Below are positions 30,201-36,800 of a stretch of 36,800 bases of DNA, one piece after another. Source of the stretch: Macrocybe gigantea (Eukaryota > Basidiomycota > Agaricomycetes > Agaricales > Callistosporiaceae). The translations under genes and the position numbers were made by a program. Every line of letters starts with the position of its first letter. Position 1 is the first letter of the stretch. Below the pieces are notes generated by a model. It saw only the letters and a program-made list of their open reading frames with translations. It was not told where the DNA came from and made no database searches. Location: NCBI GenBank assembly GCA_011319805.1, contig SJRY01000287.1, positions 1 to 36,800 on the forward strand. The letters run 5' to 3'.

Positions 30201-31878
30201 ATGGCTCCAGTAAGAAATGGTCGTGTCCTTTTCAATTCGATTCCTGAAGGCGAGTAAAGGAAACAATTGTTACTGGCTATATCTTATGATCGTTTCACGT
30301 CTTAGGATATCCCGAACCAGGAAAAACGACGGTCTACGATGGTTCTCAAACTATCGACGTAGAAAACATTCCTCTCAACGGGGGCTTCCTGGTCCGAACC
30401 CTAGTCCTATCCATAGACCCATACATGCGAGGAAAGATGCGTCCTGCCGATGTCAAGTCATACTCAGTAAGCCCGCCGATTGTCGTGCGAGACTCTGTCT
30501 CACTTTCCTAGCCTGCTTTCATAATTGGCGAACCGTGAGCTCAGACCCAATTCGTCTACCGTCGTCTAGCTCAATTTCACTCAGCTTGTCCGGTTACGGA
30601 GTCGGATTGGTTCTGCGATCAGAGTGTGACGGAGTGAAAAAGGGTGATCACGTCTACGGCGTAATCCGTAAGACTGGGCCTGTTCATTCCATTCTTGTTG
30701 ATGCTTATGGGCACGCAGCGCACCAAGAGTACAGCATTTTCCCCAACATGGAAGGATTCCGAATCCTCGAGAATAAGCACAACTTGCCATGGTCCGTTTT
30801 TGTTGGAGCCGCGGGCATGCCAGGTACGTTTTGCCCGGCGTAACCGCGCATCACGGATTTATTACGCGCATCTTTGCCCAGGTCAAACAGCCTATATGGC
30901 ATGGAAGGAATTCGCGCACCCTAAAAAAGTAATCTGCCCTGCGATGTCGATGCTGTTATTTTTGGCTCACGTTTCTATCAACTAGGGAGAAACTGCATTC
31001 GTGACAGCCGCAGCAGGTAGGCACAATTATCTTACATGATTATCATATCGTGCTCACCCTTCTCAAGGACCAGTTGGATCGTGAGTGATGCTCACTGATG
31101 AGCAATTCGTCTACTGAACATCTCGGCCAGTCTTGTGATTCAGTTGGCAAAGCGTGACGGGCTCAAAGTCATTGCTTCCGCTGGCTCAGAAGAGAAAGTC
31201 AACTTCGTGAAGCAACTTGGCGCAGATGTCGCCTTCAATTACAAAGAAACGGCGACGGAAGACGTATTGAATAAACATGGTCCTGTCGATATGTGCGTGC
31301 TCACTTTCTCTCGATTCTGGCCCTTGAGTTACACCGACATCTTTGATAGTTACTGGGACAATGTCGGTGGACCTAGCCTTGACGCTGCTTTAAAGGCTTC
31401 GGCTCTGTATGGAAGGTTTATAGTGAGCAATCGGGTCGACCCATCTCTTGGTGTAACGCTTACGATCAATGCGTGACCCTACACAGATGTGTGGAGCCAT
31501 TTCCGGCAAGTATCCCTAATGAAAGGATCCTAAACGTCGAGCTTAACGCTTCCATCCTATTCAGGGTATAATTGTCAACCGCCCCCTGTTTATGTAAGGT
31601 TCGATATATGGTACCGGGTATATGCTGAAGGTTTCGTGTTAGAACGTCGAAAAGATCTTTGCCAACTCACTATCCTTGAATGGCTTTGTCGTGTGGCGCC
31701 TCGAACACAAGTATCTCCAGCAATTCTACGCAGAGATTCCTCCCATGCTTGCGAGTGGCGAACTCAAGCACAAGGAAGACGTGGTAAGGGGATTGGACAA
31801 AGTCGGTGACATGTTGCTGGCGGTCCAAAGGGCAAGAATAGAGGAAAGGCCGTGATACTGGTCTCCGAAGAGGACTGA
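30201..31878 (+). CDS. medium-chain NADP-dependent oxidoreductase, paralogue 1 (frameshift near the C-terminus)
   Basis: Thirteen exons: 30201-30249, 30306-30466, 30512-30534, 30585-30667, 30719-30823, 30882-30928, 30986-31016, 31068-31080, 31131-31292, 31350-31422, 31487-31505, 31565-31593, 31643 onward. It belongs to the zinc-free reductase group that includes leukotriene B4 12-hydroxydehydrogenase/prostaglandin reductase and alkenal reductases, which reduce alpha,beta-unsaturated carbonyls with NADPH. Motifs: LSIDPYMRGKM, GVIPHQEYSI, VGAAGMPGQTAY, TAAAGPVGS (nucleotide site), YWDNVGG, NGFVVWR. Introns 1 and 11 start with GC, not GT. One A appears lost near 31826 (GVQ-K-G expected), so the frame ends at 31853-31855; restoring it gives the family end GKAVILVSEED with a stop at 31876-31878. 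Confidence 0.88.
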
Positions 31879-32392
31879 CGATGAAACTTGTGAGTGTGAT
31901 GGAATGATTTCTGATGTATCTAGATAACCGCGTCCGTGTACTGAATCTTCCGCGGTATAAGACATGCTGTATTCAAGATCTTGATGCCGTGCAGATGTTG
32001 GAGGCTGATGATTATGAATTGCTTTTGGTACCAGTCAGTGACTGCGTCACAACGCCTCATCATTACAGGAGCCTTTCTGGCATGTGTTCGTGATGGAATC
32101 TGATCAGGTCCGGTCAACGCTCATTCGCTCGCCGTCCACCAGATGAGCGGTGTTCTTGTTGCTCCTTCATCGAGCGGCAATCTGTTTGCATCAGCTAGAA
32201 ACTCCCGCTCGTCTTGTCACATGCGCATGTGCTTTCGAGCATGCTCTTGACATGGAATCTCTGTCGCCCTGTCCGGTCGACGTCGAAGCGCCAAGCGCCA
32301 TCCGAATCACAGGTTGGCGTTTACCTGGGGTATTTATATTCGCGCAATACCTCGCAAGCAGCACCAGCGATTTTTTTTGCACATCGACAACC
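31879..32392 (+). promoter_or_regulatory. intergenic and promoter of the second MDR reductase
   Basis: 514 bases with no gene. TTTATATT at about 32333-32340 lies some 55 bases before the ATG at 32393 and may be the TATA element; a run of eight T follows at 32371-32378. Confidence 0.4.
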
Positions 32393-34264
32393 ATGGCTCC
32401 CGTTCGAAACGCGAGACTTTTGTTCAATTCCATTCCTACAGGTGAAGAATGGTCCTTGCCATAACCTGCGAGTTTGACATCGATCCTCGGAACGGACTTC
32501 CTCCCGCAGGCTACCCCGAACCTGGAAAAACGACAATCTACGATACCAGCGAAACTTTCGATGTCGAAAATGTCAACCTGAACGGGGGCTTTTTGCTCAA
32601 GACTCTGGTCCTTTCGGTCGATCCGTACATGAGAGGTAAAATGCACGCTCCAGATCCCGCAGCTCCAGTAAGTCCTCATGTGATGCTTCCCTGAGCAAGG
32701 CGTCCTATCCCCTGACATTATTCGCAGGCCAAGAAATCGTGCGTTCAGTGTGTTTCGTCCTGCCACGCCACCTAACCTTACGTTCCTCTGATAGCGATAA
32801 CGAGCAAATGGTTCCTGAGCAGGGAGCCTATGCGGTAAAGCCGTTCTAATCTTGCTGTTGGATTCGATACTATTACTGGATTCTCAGGAGCCCTACTATG
32901 TAGGCCAACCGTACGTGATCATCTCCATCAATGCTCACCTGTCTGATTACACACAGGTTGTACGGCCACGGGGTCGGCGTCGTGCTTCGTTCTGAATTTG
33001 ACGGCGTCAAACCCGGCGATCACGTCTACGGAGTTCTGAGTAAGCGCCGAAGTACATGAGTGCCCACAAGACCTCTCATTAATTTGTTCATTTAGAATAT
33101 CAAGAATATGACATTGTCAATACCCTCTATGAACACCACGTCGTTAACAATGCGCACAACTTGCCTTGGTCCGTATATGTAGGCGCGGCAGGGATGCCAG
33201 GTTTGTCGTTATCAGAACCGCAAGATTGTTTATCAGTAACAATTTTGTTTTGACCAGGAATTACAGCATTCGCTGGTTGGAAAGAGTATGCACACCCCAA
33301 GAAAGTAAGTTGGTCCGTTTGAAGTGAACAAAACCAATGATAATTTTATAATCTAGGGAGAGACAGTCTTCGTAACTACGGGGGAGGTACGTGCAATAAA
33401 CGGACTCTGGTTCCACTGAAAAATATGCATGTACTACGGATATTAGGCCCTGTCGGATCGTGAGCATCATGACGTATGAGGAAGCCAACGTCTAAACTCA
33501 CGGCATCCGCCCTTTCTTAGGCTCGTCATCCAGCTTGCAAAGCTTGACGGGCTCAAAGTCGTCGCTTCTGCCGGCTCGGACGAAAAGGTTCAATTCATGA
33601 AAGATATCGGTGCGGACGTCGCGTTCAATTACAAGACTACGAGCACAGAAGACGTTCTCAAGGAGGAAGGCCCCATTGATGTGTTCGCGTCTCCTAGTGC
33701 TAAACGGTCCTGAGGCACAGGCTTAATCTAGATTTTGATAGGTTCTGGGACGGCGTGGGCGGAGAGACGCTCGACCTGGCTCTGAAATACGCCAATCTCC
33801 ATGCTCGATTCATCGTAAGTCGTGTGACGGTCTTCGGAGATAGGTATACAACTCAAGACTTGATCCAGGAATGCGGAATGATTTCAGGTAATTCGCTATC
33901 GGTTTCGAGGACAATATGCATTTTCAAAACTCCCTTTCCAGCATACAACACCGGGACTCAAAACATCAAGGTATTCATACCCCGTGTGCTGGCGTTGTGC
34001 TACGGAATCAGACTCTAGCCCTTGACACAGAATCTTATCGACCTGCTGCGGAAAAATATCACAATGTCCGGATTCATCATTATCTGGCTCGCGCAGAAAT
34101 ATTTCGATGAATTCATCACGACGATACCTGCGAAGATTGCGAGTGGAGAAATCAAATACACCGAAGAAATCTTTGATGGACTGGAGACGGCTGGCGAGGC
34201 TATCCTTGCCGTGCAGAAAGGGACCAACAAAGGCAAAGCTGTCGTTCTCGTGGCGAAGGAGTGA
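32393..34264 (+). CDS. medium-chain NADP-dependent oxidoreductase, paralogue 2 (one base missing at exon 9/10 join)
   Basis: Fifteen exons: 32393-32441, 32510-32667, 32728-32738, 32795-32834, 32888-32910, 32957-33039, 33096-33200, 33258-33304, 33357-33386, 33447-33459, 33521-33682, 33742-33814, 33869-33887, 33942-33970, 34031-34264. Tandem duplicate of the upstream gene: most exon lengths (49, 23, 83, 105, 47, 13, 162, 73, 19, 29) are identical, while an 11- and a 40-base exon are extra. Motifs: LSVDPYMRGKM, GVLKYQEYDI, VGAAGMPGITAF, FWDGVGG. The nucleotide-site exon reads GPVGS only if one more base is present at the 33386/33447 join; as read the frame shifts there. Donors corresponding to the GC donors of paralogue 1 are normal GT here. 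The C-terminus (GKAVVLVAKE) is complete. Confidence 0.86.
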
Positions 34265-34448
34265 ATGACGTGGGAGGGCTATATGTGGCCCTAGGTCGAA
34301 CATTACTCATGTGCTGTATTTTTCATGGTTAGCATAGTAACCATATTGTCTTGGAATGTTCGAATATTCTTGTTGCGCGATTAGATACTTAAGGCTCCCA
34401 AGGACTATCTTTGTCCAGGCAAATAGAAAACAGGTTACGTAGAATCAA

Positions 34449-36701
34449 TCAAGCTCCCTCGACGGTGGCAGCAGCGACGCTCCGGAGCATGACCTTTCTT
34501 TCCTTGCGAAGTATCCGAGCAACGTCATGAATGTCCATCACGTCGTCCAATCCAAGGCGCCTCGCATGCTCACTGAGCGTCCCAAATCCGAGCGCCATCG
34601 CTTCATAACAACTCCACTCGGCGCCCCCCGCCTCTCCTCTGCCGCATCCATCTTGTCCCCCATCCTCACCCCCTTCTCCATTCTCCACAGCCCAAAACGC
34701 CTCCAAAAGCGCACGCCTCTGCGCCCCAAGCGCACTCACCGCCCCCGCATACTCGTGCGAGAAATGCCGCACAACGTGCGCAAACTCGCCGTCGAAGCGC
34801 ACGAACAGGCTCCGCGCGAAGCAGCAGGCACAGAGGCAGCGCAGATGGTGCGACGCGCCGGGGTCGGCCGCAGCACCACCCGCATCCACACCAACCAAGC
34901 CAAGACCAGGACCAACGCCGCCATCGTCGTCGTCTTCTAACCATGTAAACAACCGATCGTACGCGCGCTCCCTGCCCAGGACGAGTCTAGCGCTGAGAGA
35001 CTGGGTGGCGACGGCGCCAGCGTCGATTCCATGCGTGACGCGAGGGTGGTACCGGAACAAGGCCCATACGCCGAGCCACCATAGCGATTCGAGGTTGTGC
35101 AGCGGGTGGAGGAGCAGCACGGCATCGCTCTCTCCCTGCTGCGGAGCTGCCCATTGGCGCGCTTGTGGAGCTTTGATGGGGGAGCGGGGGTCCTGGCTCT
35201 CCGTTGAGGGTAAGGAAGAGGAGGGATCTTCTGACTCTGATCCGGATTCGGCGTCCGATTCGATAGCCGTGCGACTCGTCTTGTAAAAGTACTTGCCAGC
35301 CAGGAGTTCGGTAGCCATCATGTATTCCGGCCCGCCCTGTCAAAAAAAAAATAGAAAAAAAAAAAGAAAAGCGCACCAATTCGCACTTTTGCGTGTGTCG
35401 TAAAGTCATAAACAAGAGTGGGCTCACCGTGTGCACGCGTCCGGCCTCGCACGCACCACCACCGCCTCCACCATCCCACAGTCCAACTCGACGATGGCCC
35501 CGCGCTGTGCATCCGCGTCCCATACGATGTGAGCGAGACCGACGCTGCGGAGGACGTATCCCTTCGGGCCAGTGGCTCGAGCGCTGCATGCAACAAAGGG
35601 AAGAAAAAAAACTCAAAAACAGACAGTCTAGGCGAGTGGGAGCACCGGTGCTCACCGGCTGTCGCGTCGGCTAGGGCACTGTACATGGCGGGCAGGTTCT
35701 CGAGTTTGATACGGCGCAAAGACGGGTTGTACGGCGATGCGGCGGTGTTTCGAGAGGCGCTGTTGCCGCCTGTCGTGGGGTATTGCGAATGCGTGCATAT
35801 CAGGCTTAGCTATCCGCTGATGTCGAGCCTCCACAAACGGCTCGTCGTTCCTCGGACATCCGGTTCGTAGCCAACCCGCGCCATAGCTACCATCCCGTTT
35901 GGGTGGAAGCACAATCCGACGATGAGACTCACGAACGTTTCCAGTTCTAGATAAAAGTAGAATTAGTCAACGGAAGAAGAAGCCGAGATTTACAGAAGCG
36001 ACGCCCCTCAGAGAGACCCCATGGATTCGTCGTGATGCACCCGAGGCATCAAAGTACCATAGCCTGGCCTCCTCCCCCGCGAGCGTGAGTCCTAATACAA
36101 ACCGGCGGTACGGCTCGCTCGTGAGGGTGCGGTGGCAGCGCCTCGCAAAGACCTTTAGATCCTGCGAGAGCGCGCCCTTTCCGCGAACGATCTGTATCGG
36201 GAGCATAGGCGCTTCAGTCAACCACCCGTCGTGCTCGAAGTCAGCGACCAAGTCTGCGCAGCCAGACTCCGTTTCGAGCGGACGGGACGGTCGCGAGACT
36301 GAGAAAACGCGAACAAAGTTCCTGAGACCGAATCGGCCCGCCGCACGCGCGCCACGATCGAGGATCTGCCCCACAAACGCTGCAAGAGACGCGCCGGCGT
36401 CGTCGTCGGTGCGTTGGCTCGCTGCGATGTTGGGATCTGGATCGGGATCCGCAACGATCGCAGTCCCGCGTGCACTCAAACCATTCTCAGCCAGACCGGC
36501 GAGGTCGGACAAGATGGCGCGCACCAGCTCTTCGTGCGGGCGTGGCGTGAATTGGTCGAGGAAGGCGTCGATGTTGGGCAGGATCGCGAGAGGGAAGAGT
36601 TTTTGAAAATAGGCTTTGAGGAACGCGTTTTTCTCGAGTCCGTGTTGGGATGTTTCTTCGTGCGAGGGTGCATTTGCGATGTGAAAGAATTGGAGTGGCA
36701 T
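34449..36701 (-). CDS. FunK1-like fungal protein kinase, degenerate catalytic motifs, frame breaks
   Basis: Proposed exons: 36701-35994, 35946-35858, 35809-35656, 35583-35428, 35336-34449. The N-terminus (PLQFFHIANAPSHEETSQHG) and the ending GGPEYMMATELLAGKYFY ... PLHNLESLWWLGVWALF match the fungal FunK1 kinase layout (GT-P-F/Y-M-x-x-E-L-L, then HDLES). The catalytic loop position reads GYVLRSVGLAHIVWD instead of HRD-x-S-x-GN, and the metal-binding loop reads IVELDCGM instead of a D-F/L-x motif, so it is probably a pseudokinase. One base is missing at the joins of exons 1/2, 3/4 and 4/5. An acidic Ser-rich stretch (DAESGSESEDPSSSLPS) lies after the activation segment. It is GC-rich compared with its neighbours. 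The FunK1 call is moderate. Confidence 0.62.
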
Positions 36702-36800
36702 CAGCGCATGTCATGTTTTTTTCTGCGTGGGTGTGTGATGATCTGAAAGTAGAATGGCCTCGTGGTCAGAATGACTTTAGACGCCCAACGGTGCTTCTGA

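Noticed and set aside
34527..34940. Plus-strand open frame of 137 codons
   Set aside because: Antisense of the GC-rich last exon of the kinase-like gene; Arg/Pro-rich composition is typical of such shadows.
35341..35371. A-rich run as a poly(A) tail of a processed copy
   Set aside because: On the minus strand it is the polypyrimidine tract of a kinase-gene intron and is directly followed by the acceptor GACAG.

Overview
The window is nuclear DNA of a filamentous basidiomycete fungus, probably an Agaricomycete. The genes are cut by many short introns (about 45-70 bases). Gene content is fungal: a cutinase, a microsomal P450, a DUF1479 protein, a FunK1-type kinase and chromodomain Ty3/gypsy elements. 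I see no bacterial operons or CRISPR arrays.

Left part (1-15992): a nest of LTR retrotransposons. A Ty1/copia element inserted into a tRNA-Glu(UUC) gene, leaving only the 3' half of that tRNA at 15993-16041. The copia element was then hit twice by one chromodomain Ty3/gypsy family. Copy 1 (1-4150, 5' end outside the window) lies in the copia leader. Copy 2 (6910-13424, full length, two 320-base LTRs) lies between the copia integrase and reverse transcriptase and is flanked by the 5-base duplication CAAAC. Copy 2 shows a Tf1/sushi-like layout: an 11-base self-complementary primer site, a leader of about 1 kb without any ATG, Gag with two zinc knuckles, a canonical -1 slippery heptamer before Pol, a C-terminal chromodomain, and a small third frame starting in an ATGA overlap with the Pol stop.

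Middle (15993-27458): the broken tRNA-Glu(UUC), an intact tRNA-Glu(CUC), then five minus-strand genes: DUF1479 putative 2-oxoglutarate/Fe(II) oxygenase, Gfo/Idh/MocA dehydrogenase, cytochrome P450, short-chain dehydrogenase and secreted cutinase. Exon joins were worked out by hand from GT/AG signals, reading phase and family motifs. The last four genes are intact; the DUF1479 gene lacks one base in exon 5.

Right part (27459-36800): about 2.7 kb without a recognised gene, then two plus-strand tandem paralogues of the medium-chain NADP-dependent reductase family and a minus-strand FunK1-like kinase. Both reductases and the kinase carry one-base frame breaks.

Four oxidoreductases lie on one strand over about 10 kb (with the cutinase just beyond) and two more follow, so a small catabolic or secondary-metabolite neighbourhood is possible, but no synthase or transporter is present to anchor it. 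Two themes cut across the window: CpG-to-TpG decay in the retroelements, and recurrent single-base losses in both elements and host genes, which may be real decay or assembly indels.
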